Source: Clostridia bacterium (lineage in GTDB: Bacteria > Bacillota > Clostridia > Oscillospirales > Acutalibacteraceae). Taken from it: DNA of 39,897 bases. The translations under genes and the position numbers were made by a program. Under the pieces are notes generated by a model. The model made no database searches and was not told the DNA's origin. It saw only the letters and a list, made by a program, of their open reading frames with translations. This document shows, piece after piece, positions 8,062-15,638 of the stretch. Every line of letters starts with the position of its first letter. Position 1 is the stretch's first letter. The stretch lies in contig JAGAMK010000049.1 in assembly GCA_017624735.1 (NCBI GenBank), positions 1 through 39,897 of the forward strand, given 5' to 3'.

Positions 8062-9606
8062 TTGGACGAAAATAAAGAAAAATTAAGTGGTGGTCATGAA
8101 CCAGACGTTGAAGCAGATGACCTTCAACAAGAGATGGAAGACCTTGCACGAATCTTTAAGGAAGAATTGGATAAAACAAAAAGAGAAGCAGAAGAAAGCC
8201 TGTCCATTGAAGAAATGAAAGTTGAAGGATACAACCCACAAACTGTTTCCAAAGAAGACACAAAGAAAAAGTCAGATGAAGAGCTTTGTGAGTATTGTGG
8301 TGAAAGAGCAAGAGGAACTGAAAAAAATCCCAAAAGTCCTTACTGTCAGGAATGTGAGAAACTTTTAGAAAAATGTCCTTATGATTATAAAGGCATAATC
8401 GCTGTTCTTGTAATTGCTTGTATTACAGTTGGTGCTATGTTCTGTTTCGCGGTAAATATGCCAATTTTCTCAATCATGAAAAAGGCTGACAAGGCTGCAG
8501 CGGAAAACAGAACTTTTACCGCTTTGATTGAGTATGAAAAGGCGTTGGAATTTGTTGAAAATAAGGAAACAAAGAACACGTTCTATAATCTCCATGAAAA
8601 AAGAATTGGTTTATATTATGACCTTGGTAACATTGATTCCGTAAACTACGAAATTGACACATATCTTAATGAGAACGACCTTAAACTTCCACTTTTCAAG
8701 GACACAAGAAAAATTGTAGCTGATATTGAAGCTATGGAAGCAACAAGTGTTATTATCGGTCAACATGCCGATTTGAATTTCATCAGTGAGAAGAATTATG
8801 AGGAAACATTAAAAGAGCTTGATAGTCTTATCGGTAAAAAAATCTATGTAAAGGGTAATGTTTACAAAGATAGTACCGACGAAAGTTTTACTCCTGATGG
8901 AACAGAGAAAGTATATGATGTTGATGCCGGTTGGGTTTATATTGCTAAGTATCAGGCATCTATTCTTCTTGAAAAAGAAGCAAAGGATTACGTGGCTGAC
9001 ATGGAAAAAGCAGTTGAATCTTCACAGTTTATGAAGAGCCTTGCAGGATATATGTTGGCAGATGCTTATGTTAAAGTTGGAGAATATGCAAAGGCAGAAG
9101 CCTTGGCAAAGGACCTTAAAGAAATCAACCGTGAAGCAACTGACTATTATCTCATAATGTCATTGGTTTCTCGTTACCGTGATAGAGATTACAACAAAGC
9201 TATTGAATATGCAGACCAAGGTATAAAGGCATTGGAAGAAAGTTCGGGAGAAGATGCATTCGTTATGCGTTACAGTCCTGTTCTTACAATGCAAAAAGGT
9301 CTTAACCTTATTATGTTGGATAAGCATGACGAAGCAGTTGACTCTATAAACGATTGTTGTTATGCCTTGGCAGAAACATATCTTGATTCATATACAACTA
9401 TGATTGTTCAGTATCCACAGGCTTGGGAAATCGCTGCACTTGCATCACTCCAGGCAGGGGATAACGACAACTATAAGGCTATGGAAGAAAATCTTACGCA
9501 AACTGTTGAAGATACTAAACAGTATAAAGCAGACTTGGAAGACTTCAAGTCAGGCAAGAAGACACTTAAAAATCTTGTGGAAAGTGGAAGGTATGATTTG
9601 GTATGA
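8062..9606 (+). CDS. Zinc-ribbon, single-TM, TPR-repeat protein
   Basis: 514 aa, hypothetical. It starts with TTG, set by AAAGGAGG at 8047-8054. The acidic, coiled-coil-prone N-terminus (1-55) is followed by a four-cysteine zinc ribbon (Cys76, 79, 95, 98), one membrane segment (about 110-131) and a long helical C-terminal region. That region has TPR-like repeats, such as AAAENRTFTALIEYEKALEF and MLADAYVKVGEYAKAEALAKDL. The topology suggests a cytosolic zinc ribbon and an external TPR domain. It lies 31 nt after secA and overlaps the next gene by ATGA. A role near the Sec translocon or in envelope quality control is suggested only by position. I do not recognise a named family for the whole protein. 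Confidence 0.75.
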   Translation: MDENKEKLSGGHEPDVEADDLQQEMEDLARIFKEELDKTKREAEESLSIEEMKVEGYNPQTVSKEDTKKKSDEELCEYCGERARGTEKNPKSPYCQECEKLLEKCPYDYKGIIAVLVIACITVGAMFCFAVNMPIFSIMKKADKAAAENRTFTALIEYEKALEFVENKETKNTFYNLHEKRIGLYYDLGNIDSVNYEIDTYLNENDLKLPLFKDTRKIVADIEAMEATSVIIGQHADLNFISEKNYEETLKELDSLIGKKIYVKGNVYKDSTDESFTPDGTEKVYDVDAGWVYIAKYQASILLEKEAKDYVADMEKAVESSQFMKSLAGYMLADAYVKVGEYAKAEALAKDLKEINREATDYYLIMSLVSRYRDRDYNKAIEYADQGIKALEESSGEDAFVMRYSPVLTMQKGLNLIMLDKHDEAVDSINDCCYALAETYLDSYTTMIVQYPQAWEIAALASLQAGDNDNYKAMEENLTQTVEDTKQYKADLEDFKSGKKTLKNLVESGRYDLV

Positions 9607-10157
9607 GAATAATTTATGTAATAATCAAAACATTGACACTTCCCGGTGCTATGCTTCATGCGTTTTTTGAACATTTATGTTGCCGAACATCAAAAATTAT
9701 TATTGATGACGAAAGAGTAGTGCGTTTCGACGAAATGATGTCACACGTTGACCACGACCTTGTAAAGAGAAAAGGACAAAGTTTTGATATCTGTTTCATT
9801 CCTTTCTTTTTTAACCTTGTTATAGGTAGTATGATTTTGATGTATGGCTCTGTTTCAATTATCTACTTTGGAAGACTTGCAGATATCTTCGGTTGGATTT
9901 GTCTTTATTTGGGAATTGCAATACTCACAAACCTTTTCCCACAAATTGAAGATGTTATGATGCTCAAGGAAAACTATTACACAGAGAATGAAAAGAAAAT
10001 CAGCAAGATTTTCGTAGCACCTTTCTATGGTATCTTCTGGCTTGGTGCAAGACTTGAAAAGTTTGGTCTTACACTCCTCACATCAATAGGCTTCGCATTC
10101 CTGATGCCATATATCTTAGGATTATTTGTACCTGCAATTTATAATGCATTAAAGTAA
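9603..10157 (+). CDS. Multi-pass membrane protein, possible distant M50-like relic
   Basis: 184 aa, hypothetical; its ATG overlaps the upstream TGA (ATGA), so it is translationally coupled to the TPR gene. At least four hydrophobic segments are seen (about 3-25, 64-90, 94-114, 135-180). The N-terminal LPGAMLHAFFEHLCC recalls the 'PG-x-x-HExxH' opening of M50-like zinc proteases, but the HExxH motif is not intact: His19, Glu23 and His24 are spaced H-x3-E-H. A later NLFPQIEDVMM stretch follows a transmembrane helix. Protease activity therefore cannot be claimed. The conserved look of both motifs argues for a real family of unknown function. Last gene of the secA unit. Confidence 0.65.
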   Translation: MRIIYVIIKTLTLPGAMLHAFFEHLCCRTSKIIIDDERVVRFDEMMSHVDHDLVKRKGQSFDICFIPFFFNLVIGSMILMYGSVSIIYFGRLADIFGWICLYLGIAILTNLFPQIEDVMMLKENYYTENEKKISKIFVAPFYGIFWLGARLEKFGLTLLTSIGFAFLMPYILGLFVPAIYNALK

Positions 10158-10174
10158 AACTAAATAAAAAACGA

Positions 10175-10209
10175 AACCCTTGGTCATCTGCCAAGGGTTA
10201 TATTTTTGT
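10175..10209 (+). terminator. Terminator of the secA unit
   Basis: AACCCTTGG (10175-10183) / CCAAGGGTT (10191-10199), 7-nt loop, then TATATTTTTGT. Lies 17 nt after the last stop codon of the secA unit. Confidence 0.85.
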
Positions 10210-10302
10210 CACTACACAGAAAAAAATTGGAATTTGTCGAACACATTGTTGTAGGGGTCGGCGTTCTCTCCTACCGGTTCGGTCGGTGCTTCTGCTACGC
10301 AG

Positions 10303-10412
10303 AGGTGTCCACCGGACACCTCTGCGTAGCAGACTGGGGGAGTTATCAATAATATCAACAAAACTCTCTCCGTCAAAATCTTCGATTTTGCCACCTCCCT
10401 CGATGAGGGAGG
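10303..10412. repeat. Palindromic intergenic repeat, diverged copy
   Basis: It has the same part order as the copies at the window ends but different bases. Parts: left palindrome AGGTGTCC/GGACACCT (10303-10321), hairpin CTGC/GCAG (10322-10332), GGGGGAGTT (10336-10344) facing AACTCTCTCC (10362-10371), hairpin CAAAATC/GATTTTG (10374-10390), right palindrome CCTCCCTC/GAGGGAGG (10394-10412). An extra CTGC/GCAG unit at 10292-10302 turns the left half into one long hairpin. Confidence 0.75.
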
Positions 10413-10425
10413 GAAATTAGCGAGT

Positions 10426-10498
10426 GTAGGGCAGGGGTTCAACTCCCGCCGAATAAAACACACAATATACTTGCGGCGGGAGCAAGCCCCCGCCCTAC
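10426..10498. repeat. GC-rich palindromic repeat, second family
   Basis: Outer arms GTAGGGC (10426-10432) and GCCCTAC (10492-10498), inner perfect arms CTCCCGCCG (10443-10451) and CGGCGGGAG (10474-10482). A partial start of a similar element (TGTAGGGGTCGGCG) lies at about 10249-10264. Confidence 0.7.
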
Positions 10499-10591
10499 GA
10501 TACACTAAATTGGTTAAAATATAAATTGCAACGCAGTTCCTTCATTTTGCGCTTTGAGTTTTGTACTCTGTTCGACAAACTCCTAATTTAC

Positions 10592-10627
10592 ACAAAACAC
10601 CCGATGGATATATGTTCATCGGGTGTT
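10592..10627 (-). terminator. Terminator of the XRE regulator gene
   Basis: 11-bp arms AACACCCGATG (10596-10606) / CATCGGGTGTT (10617-10627), with TTTTGTG following on the minus strand, directly downstream of the regulator stop codon at 10632. On the plus strand TTTTATTT follows, so it may work both ways. Confidence 0.75.
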
Positions 10628-10631
10628 GGTT

Positions 10632-10844
10632 TTATTTATTCATTTCTTGCTTGTCAGTTCGATTTAATAAATAATCTATGCTGACATCATAGAAATCTGC
10701 CAATTTAATAAGTATCGCAGTAGGCAAATCGTTTTCACCTGTTTCATATTTCGAATAACCTGTTTGTGACATACCGAGAATTTTAGCCACTTGTGTCTGA
10801 TTTAGGTCTTTGTCTTCTCTCAAATCTCGAATTCTTCTATACAT
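10632..10844 (-). CDS. XRE-family (Cro/cI-type) HTH regulator
   Basis: 70 aa, nearly all helix-turn-helix. RIRDLREDKDLNQTQVAKILGMSQTGYSKYETGENDLPTAILIKLADFYDVSIDYLLNRTD fits HTH_3 with the recognition helix around SQTGYSKYE. The ATG at 10844 is chosen because GGTGAT lies upstream; a TTG at 10856 is possible. The gene is divergent from the unknown gene at 10937. The shared 92-nt gap holds two near-identical operator-like sites, so it probably represses both itself and that gene. Such stand-alone small regulators often control stress, phage-related or toxin-type functions, but nothing here proves that. Confidence 0.9.
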   Translation of the reverse strand: MYRRIRDLREDKDLNQTQVAKILGMSQTGYSKYETGENDLPTAILIKLADFYDVSIDYLLNRTDKQEMNK

Positions 10845-10868
10845 AGCTATCACCAAGGATAGTATATG

Positions 10869-10886
10869 TTAATCTGTTTTAGGTTA
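10869..10886. promoter_or_regulatory. Putative XRE operator 1
   Basis: TTAATCTGTTTTAGGTTA, with half-sites TAATCT and AGGTTA (5 of 6 symmetric). It ends directly beside the -35 of the plus-strand promoter and lies near the start of the XRE gene, where it could autoregulate. Confidence 0.6.
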
Positions 10887-10915
10887 TTGACTTTTAATCT
10901 GAAATAGGTTAAGAT
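10887..10915 (+). promoter_or_regulatory. Promoter of the 10937 two-gene unit
   Basis: TTGACT (10887-10892), 17-nt spacer, TAAGAT (10910-10915), 21 nt before the ATG. The spacer is filled by operator 2. Confidence 0.65.
10894..10911. promoter_or_regulatory. Putative XRE operator 2
   Basis: TTAATCTGAAATAGGTTA matches operator 1 at 15 of 18 positions, with the differences confined to the centre. It begins 25 nt after operator 1 and sits between the -35 and -10 of the plus-strand promoter, the classic place for steric repression. Confidence 0.65.
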
Positions 10916-10936
10916 ATAGAAAAATGAGAGGATAAA

Positions 10937-11359
10937 ATGATTAACTCAAGTGAAATTAAACCAGTAAAAGCACAAGTTGTTCAAAAAAATATAAACATAA
11001 GAGATGTTTTAAACTTGCTTATTGATATTCTTGAACACGCAAAGATTCAACATCTTGACATTTCCAGCGATATTATTGATTTCGACGGTGCACAAGTTCC
11101 ATGCATAGTTATAAAATGTGAAGAAACCGGAGCGGATGAAATTTTTAAATATTTTGCTATTACAGTAATGGATGACAAAAACGGAAAACTCATAGGACTT
11201 TCTTCCATAGGAGAATCTTCCTTGGCGTTTTTAAGGGCTTCTAATGGCGGAGATAATGAATATGTGAGAGACCAGGACTATATTGATATGTGGGAATTAG
11301 AGTGTTATTTTTATAATTTGGTTTATGAATTATTTGATGCTATTTGTAAAAATACTTAA
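10937..11359 (+). CDS. Hypothetical 140-aa protein
   Basis: Not recognised. 140 aa, acidic, soluble, no signal peptide or membrane helix. It has a helical N-terminal part (NIRDVLNLLIDILEHAKIQ) and an alternating central part (VPCIVIKCEETG...KYFAITVMDDKNGKLIGL). An aromatic, acidic C-terminal helix follows (DYIDMWELECYFYNLVYELFDAI). The ribosome site is AGAGGAT. It lies 12 nt ahead of the beta-repeat gene, so the two form one unit under the XRE-controlled promoter. It could be an immunity or partner protein of the repeat protein, but there is no direct evidence. Confidence 0.7.
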   Translation: MINSSEIKPVKAQVVQKNINIRDVLNLLIDILEHAKIQHLDISSDIIDFDGAQVPCIVIKCEETGADEIFKYFAITVMDDKNGKLIGLSSIGESSLAFLRASNGGDNEYVRDQDYIDMWELECYFYNLVYELFDAICKNT

Positions 11360-11371
11360 GGAGTTATATTT

Positions 11372-11662
11372 ATGGCAAGATGTATCAGAAAAGGCGATAA
11401 AAGTTATGGCGATATTGTTTACACAATAGACGGCAACAGAATAAGGCAGGGCAGTAGCTCCTGGGGAACAGTGGTTTATACTATTGATGGTAATAAAATC
11501 AGACAAGGTGACAGCGCTTGGGGAACTGTCGTTTACACGATTGATGGTGATAAAATCAGACAAGGTGATAGCTCTTGGGGAACTATTATTTACAGAATTG
11601 ACGGTAGCAAAATCAGACAGGGAGATAGCTCATCGGGAACAATAGTATATAATATTGATTAA
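11372..11662 (+). CDS. Beta-repeat protein with 19-residue units (beta-flower-like)
   Basis: 96 aa made almost wholly of 19-residue tandem units of the form TVVYTIDGNKIRQGDSAWG. There are about four full copies plus a partial one at each end; the DNA repeats every 57 bp from about 11411 to 11656. Each unit alternates a hydrophobic strand (VVYTID), a turn (DGNK) and a second strand (IRQGDS), as in small closed beta-propeller or '4-fold beta-flower' folds. Cysteine occurs only at position 4. It has no signal peptide. The AAGGAG site ahead of ATG is strong. It is cotranscribed with the unknown 140-aa gene under the XRE-type operators. Function unknown; the fold assignment is from the repeat pattern only. 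Confidence 0.75.
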   Translation: MARCIRKGDKSYGDIVYTIDGNRIRQGSSSWGTVVYTIDGNKIRQGDSAWGTVVYTIDGDKIRQGDSSWGTIIYRIDGSKIRQGDSSSGTIVYNID

Positions 11663-11666
11663 ATTA

Positions 11667-11706
11667 AAACTGCTTGGTCAAATTGAAATGAACCAAGCAG
11701 TTTTTG
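11667..11706. terminator. Bidirectional terminator
   Basis: AAAACTGCTTGGT (11667-11678) pairs with ACCAAGCAGTTTTT (11692-11705). It serves the beta-repeat unit on plus and the aspS unit ending at 11707 on minus. Confidence 0.8.
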
Positions 11707-11955
11707 TCATTCTTTATTTTCTTTTCCATATTTCTCATTTCGTTTTGCAACTCGTTTTTCACGGATTTTTTCAAATGCTATTTCGCTAACAATGAAAAGC
11801 ACGATTACCAGTATTGCAAAGAAAATACGAATTGGAGTAACTGTTAAATCGTTTGAATACTTAACTGCTTTTTCAGCAAATGCCGTTACGGTAAAGGTGA
11901 GGCATAAAACTACTGAAAACAGTATGGTATTCAATTTCTTTATGCCTTTTTCCAT
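11707..11955 (-). CDS. Small membrane protein downstream of aspS
   Basis: 82 aa, hypothetical. It has an N-terminal hydrophobic segment ending in AFA (signal peptide or helix, about 8-27), a second helix (about 44-62) and a strongly charged cytosolic tail (KIREKRVAKRNEKYGKENKE). The ATG lies 4 nt after the aspS stop, and its ribosome site GAGGAA is formed by the last aspS codons, so translation is coupled. No family is recognised. Confidence 0.65.
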   Translation of the reverse strand: MEKGIKKLNTILFSVVLCLTFTVTAFAEKAVKYSNDLTVTPIRIFFAILVIVLFIVSEIAFEKIREKRVAKRNEKYGKENKE

Positions 11956-11959
11956 AGGA

Positions 11960-13744
11960 TTATTCCTCTATTTCTTTAATTGCAATTCCAAGTTCATCGA
12001 GCTGGAGTGTATCAACAGCTGATGGACATTCTGTCATTGGCTCGCTTGCATTCTGGAGTTTAGGGAATGCGATAACGTCACGGAGTGAGTCGGCACCAAT
12101 CATCTGCATAACAAGTCTGTCAAGACCGATACCCATACCACCGTGTGGAGGAGGTCCAAAACGGAATGCATCTGTTAAGAAACCGAATTTCTCATAAGCT
12201 TCTTCGTCTGAAAGACCAAGGAGTGTGAACATTCTCTTTTGAAGAACAGGGTCAGTAATACGGATTGAACCGCTTGACAATTCAACGCCGTTGAGTACCA
12301 AGTCATATGCCTTTGCACGAACTTGTGCCTTATCTGTTTCAAGGTATTCAAGACATTCGTCCATAGGTGATGTGAATGGGTGATGCATAGCAACAAAGGT
12401 CTGTGCGTCCTCGTCCCACTCAAAGAATGGGAACTCTGTAATCCAAAGGAGATTATATTTGTCAGTTGGGATAATATCAAGTTTCTTTGCAACTTCCTGA
12501 CGGAGAGCACCAAGAACTGAAAGAACGCTGTTTTTCTTTGTATCTGCAACAATAAGCACAACGTCACCTATTTCTGCTTCCGCTTTGTTAAGGAGTGCAG
12601 TCATTTCGTCCTCTGTGAGGAATTTCGCAAATGAAGATGCAAGTCCATCAGGCATAAGACGAGCAAAAGCAAGTCCCTTTGCACCGATACCGCGAACAAA
12701 TTCTGTAAGCTTATCAATTTCTTTTCTTGTAAGAGTATTAACAGCATTTTTAGCTGTGATACAGTAAACTGCGCCACCTGCTTCAAGTGCAGACGTGAAC
12801 ACACCGAAACCACAACCCTTTACAACATCACCGAGGTCGCAAAGTTCCATTTCGTAACGAGTATCAGGCTTATCAGAACCATAACGCTCCATGGCCTCTT
12901 TATAGGTGAGTCTTGGGAGTGGCAACTGAATGTCAACACCCATAGCATCCTTGAAAACCCTTTGAATGTAGCCTTCACCGATACCCATAACATCATCAAC
13001 ATCAACGAATGACATTTCAAGGTCAATCTGTGTGAATTCAGGCTGACGGTCTGCACGTAAGTCTTCGTCACGGAAACAACGAGCAATCTGCATATATCTG
13101 TCAAAACCTGCTACCATTGAAAGCTGTTTGTAAAGCTGTGGTGACTGTGGAAGAGCATAAAAGCTACCGTTGTGAATTCTTGATGGAACAAGGAAGTCAC
13201 GAGCACCTTCAGGAGTTGAACGAATAAGCATTGGTGTTTCAATTTCAATGAAGCCGTTTTCATCAAAGTAGTCACGTGTAATCTTTGTAATCTTGTGACG
13301 GAGAAGAATATTCTTCTGCAAGTCTGGACGACGAAGGTCAAGGTAACGATATTTAAGACGAGTCACCTCTGATGTCTGACAGTTTTCAACGATTTCAAAA
13401 GGTGGTGTTTCACTTACACCAACAATTCTCAAATCCTTAACTTCAATTTCAACATCACCTGTTGGAATGTCCTTGTTCTTTGAAGAACGTTCACGAACAA
13501 TACCCTTTGCCATAAGAACATATTCACTTCTTACGGTAAAAGCTTTATCAAAAATTTCTCTGTCTGTGTTATCGTCAAAAGCCAACTGAACAACACCTGT
13601 TCTGTCACGAAGGTCAACGAAGATGAGTGCGCCAAGGTCACGACGACGCTGTACCCAACCTGCAACTACAACTTCTTTGCCTACGAAATCGGCGTTAAGA
13701 GTGCCACAGTAAGCAGTTCTTTTTAATCCATTCATTCTATCCAT
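11960..13744 (-). CDS. aspS: Aspartyl-tRNA synthetase
   Basis: 594 aa, bacterial-type class IIb synthetase charging tRNA-Asp. Seen: N-terminal OB-fold anticodon-binding domain (VVVAGWVQRRRDLGALIFVDLRDRTGVVQL), motif 2 FRDEDLRADRQPEFTQID, the bacterial GAD insertion (about 290-420), and motif 3 GGMGIGLDRLVM near the C-terminus. The ATG overlaps the hisS stop (TAATG), with GGGAGG 9 nt upstream; a second ATG three codons later is possible but worse placed. Whether it discriminates Asp from Asn tRNA cannot be told by eye. Confidence 0.98.
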   Translation of the reverse strand: MDRMNGLKRTAYCGTLNADFVGKEVVVAGWVQRRRDLGALIFVDLRDRTGVVQLAFDDNTDREIFDKAFTVRSEYVLMAKGIVRERSSKNKDIPTGDVEIEVKDLRIVGVSETPPFEIVENCQTSEVTRLKYRYLDLRRPDLQKNILLRHKITKITRDYFDENGFIEIETPMLIRSTPEGARDFLVPSRIHNGSFYALPQSPQLYKQLSMVAGFDRYMQIARCFRDEDLRADRQPEFTQIDLEMSFVDVDDVMGIGEGYIQRVFKDAMGVDIQLPLPRLTYKEAMERYGSDKPDTRYEMELCDLGDVVKGCGFGVFTSALEAGGAVYCITAKNAVNTLTRKEIDKLTEFVRGIGAKGLAFARLMPDGLASSFAKFLTEDEMTALLNKAEAEIGDVVLIVADTKKNSVLSVLGALRQEVAKKLDIIPTDKYNLLWITEFPFFEWDEDAQTFVAMHHPFTSPMDECLEYLETDKAQVRAKAYDLVLNGVELSSGSIRITDPVLQKRMFTLLGLSDEEAYEKFGFLTDAFRFGPPPHGGMGIGLDRLVMQMIGADSLRDVIAFPKLQNASEPMTECPSAVDTLQLDELGIAIKEIEE

Positions 13745-15087
13745 TAGAGTGTGCCTCCCATAAGACTTGCCAAGTCAACACCTTCCATACCAAGTGATTC
13801 AAAACCCGACATAGCATCTTTTATAACAACTGATTGGAAATTTTCAGCAAAATCAAAAAGTGTCATTTCTGTTTCGTTGCCTGTTTCCATATTTTTAAGT
13901 TTAATATTTCCTGTTTCAAGCTCGCTGTCACCCAAAACAAGGGTGTATAAAGCACCGATTTTGTTAGCATATTTCATCTGTGGCTTTAAGCCTCTGCCAA
14001 CAGTATCAAATTGAACACACATTCCTTCACTGCGAAGGTCGGTAGCAATTTCAGCAGCCTTAATATTTGCTTTTTCGCCCATACTTACAATGTAAAGGTC
14101 ACATTTTTTTGGCTCGGGGAAAGGTGTTTTTTGTGCATCCATTAAGAGCAGAAGTCTTTCAAGACCTAAACCGAAACCACAAGCAGGAAGTGGTTGTCCA
14201 CCCATTTCTGCAATAAGGCCGTCGTAACGTCCGCCACCACAAACTGTACCCTGAGCACCGATTTCTTTTGAAACAAACTCGAAAACTGTTCTTGTGTAGT
14301 AATCAAGTCCGCGAACGATTTGTGGGTTAACTGTGTATTCAATATTCATAGCATCAAGGTATTCCTTAACACTTTCAAAGTGGTTTTTACAATCGTCACA
14401 TAGAAATTCAATAACAGTAGGTGCTTTTTCTGCAATACCTGAGCAAACAGGACTCTTACAGTCAAGAATTCTCATTGGATTTCTGTCAAGACGACCTAAA
14501 CAGGTTTCGCAAAGGTCATTTTTGTACTGTTCAAAATATTCTTTGAGAGCCTTGTGATAATGTTTTCTACATTCAGGGCAACCAATTGAATTGATTTCAA
14601 GAGCAAGGTTGTTGATTCCAAGATAGTTGAAAACTTCGTTTGCAAGTGAAATAACTTCTGCATCTGCACTTGGAGCGCCTGCACCAAAGCATTCAACACC
14701 AAACTGGTGGAATTCACGAAGACGACCTGCCTGAGGCTTTTCATATCTGTAACAAGATGTGAGATAGTAAATTTTCTGTGGCAAACCTTCGTTGAAAAGT
14801 CCGTGTTCAAGGAATGCTCTTACTGCACCTGCGGTACCTTCAGGACGGAGAGTGATTGAACGACCACCCTTGTCTTCAAATGTGTACATTTCCTTTTGAA
14901 CAACGTCAGTAGTTTCACCAACACCGCGTTGGAAAAGTTCAGTATGTTCAAAAACGGGGGTACGCATTTCGTGGAAACCAAAGTTTTCAGCAGTTTCTCT
15001 TACTGCGGATTCAACATATTGAATTTTGTAACTTTCTTTAGGGAGTGTATCCTGTGTTCCCTTAATAGCATTTGTAATTAAAGCCAT
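13744..15087 (-). CDS. hisS: Histidyl-tRNA synthetase
   Basis: 447 aa, class II synthetase charging tRNA-His. Motifs seen: IKGTQDTLP at the N-terminus, RPEGTAGAVRA (motif 2), GGGRYDGL and GFGLGLERLLLL (motif 3), plus the C-terminal anticodon-binding domain. The start at 15087 is chosen for AAGGAAGA upstream; the frame to 15132 has no such site. It overlaps aspS by one base. hisS-aspS pairs are common in Firmicutes. No T-box leader is seen; only 76 nt separate it from mgsA. Confidence 0.97.
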   Translation of the reverse strand: MALITNAIKGTQDTLPKESYKIQYVESAVRETAENFGFHEMRTPVFEHTELFQRGVGETTDVVQKEMYTFEDKGGRSITLRPEGTAGAVRAFLEHGLFNEGLPQKIYYLTSCYRYEKPQAGRLREFHQFGVECFGAGAPSADAEVISLANEVFNYLGINNLALEINSIGCPECRKHYHKALKEYFEQYKNDLCETCLGRLDRNPMRILDCKSPVCSGIAEKAPTVIEFLCDDCKNHFESVKEYLDAMNIEYTVNPQIVRGLDYYTRTVFEFVSKEIGAQGTVCGGGRYDGLIAEMGGQPLPACGFGLGLERLLLLMDAQKTPFPEPKKCDLYIVSMGEKANIKAAEIATDLRSEGMCVQFDTVGRGLKPQMKYANKIGALYTLVLGDSELETGNIKLKNMETGNETEMTLFDFAENFQSVVIKDAMSGFESLGMEGVDLASLMGGTL

Positions 15088-15124
15088 AAAAATCTTCCTT
15101 AAAAATATCCTTATATAGTAGGTG

Positions 15125-15148
15125 TGCCTCACCTGAAAAAGTGAGGCA
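15125..15148. repeat. Hairpin between mgsA and hisS
   Basis: TGCCTCAC (15125-15132) / GTGAGGCA (15141-15148). On the minus transcript no T-run follows the stem, so read-through into hisS is expected; it may tune relative expression. Confidence 0.5.
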
Positions 15149-15163
15149 TTAAAAGTTTTTTAA

Positions 15164-15565
15164 TTATTTTGGATTAACAATGTCTCTCCAGTCAAGGTCT
15201 CCACGCTCAAGAGCATGGATAAGAGCCTCTGCTGTTGCGATGTTTGTTGCAACAGGAACATTATGCACGTCGCAAAGACGGAGTAAAGTGTGGTCTTTAG
15301 GCTCGTGAGGTTTTGGATTAAGTGGGTCACGGAACATAAGGAGCAAGTCAATTTCGTTACAAGCAATTCTTGAACTGATTTGCTGGTCACCACCCTGAGA
15401 ACCGCTTAAAAACTTCTGAATTTTAAGTCCTGTAGCTTCTGATACCATTTTGCCCGTTGTTCCAGTAGCACAAAGATTGTGATGTGAAAGTATTCCACAA
15501 TAAGCAATACAAAACTGTGTCATAAGTTCTTTTTTTGAGTCGTGTGCCATAAGTGCTATGTTCAT
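15164..15565 (-). CDS. mgsA: Methylglyoxal synthase
   Basis: 133 aa, usual length for the family. It converts dihydroxyacetone phosphate to methylglyoxal and phosphate, a cytosolic bypass of lower glycolysis. Seen: MAHDSKK (6-12), phosphate-binding GTTGK (35-39), the catalytic-Asp motif [10 protein letters not shown] (Asp60) and [13 protein letters not shown]-like loop. AAGGGG ribosome site. It sits between the MinD-like gene and hisS; a minD-mgsA neighbourhood is common in Clostridia. Confidence 0.97.
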   Translation of the reverse strand: MNIALMAHDSKKELMTQFCIAYCGILSHHNLCATGTTGKMVSEATGLKIQKFLSGSQGGDQQISSRIACNEIDLLLMFRDPLNPKPHEPKDHTLLRLCDVHNVPVATNIATAEALIHALERGDLDWRDIVNPK

Positions 15566-15638
15566 ACTTAACCCCTTCTTTCATAATTTTTATCCGTGTA
15601 TATGTGTTTAGCCCATAAATATAAGCTTATTCATATTT

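Larger units (their letters stand above)
10233..10579. repeat. Gene-free island of nested palindromic repeats
   Basis: The 474-nt gap 10158-10631 has no credible gene. It is bounded by an 11-bp inverted repeat, TTTGTCGAACA (10233-10243) and TGTTCGACAAA (10569-10579). Inside are a perfect 20-bp-arm hairpin (10291-10310 / 10314-10333, loop ACC), a diverged copy of the window-end repeat (10303-10412), and a third palindrome family (10426-10498). It looks like successive insertions of small palindromic elements. Confidence 0.8.

Noticed and set aside
10212-10505. 97-aa minus ORF in the repeat island
   Set aside because: It consists of palindromic repeat sequence, with no ribosome site or family resemblance.
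10233-10579. TTTGTCGAACA and its inverse contain TGTCGAA, the Spo0A box
   Set aside because: Both lie at the edges of a repeat island far from any sporulation gene; more likely part of the repeat.
15088-15163. T-box leader for hisS-aspS
   Set aside because: The gap is 76 nt and has only one simple hairpin; no specifier or T-box sequence is seen.
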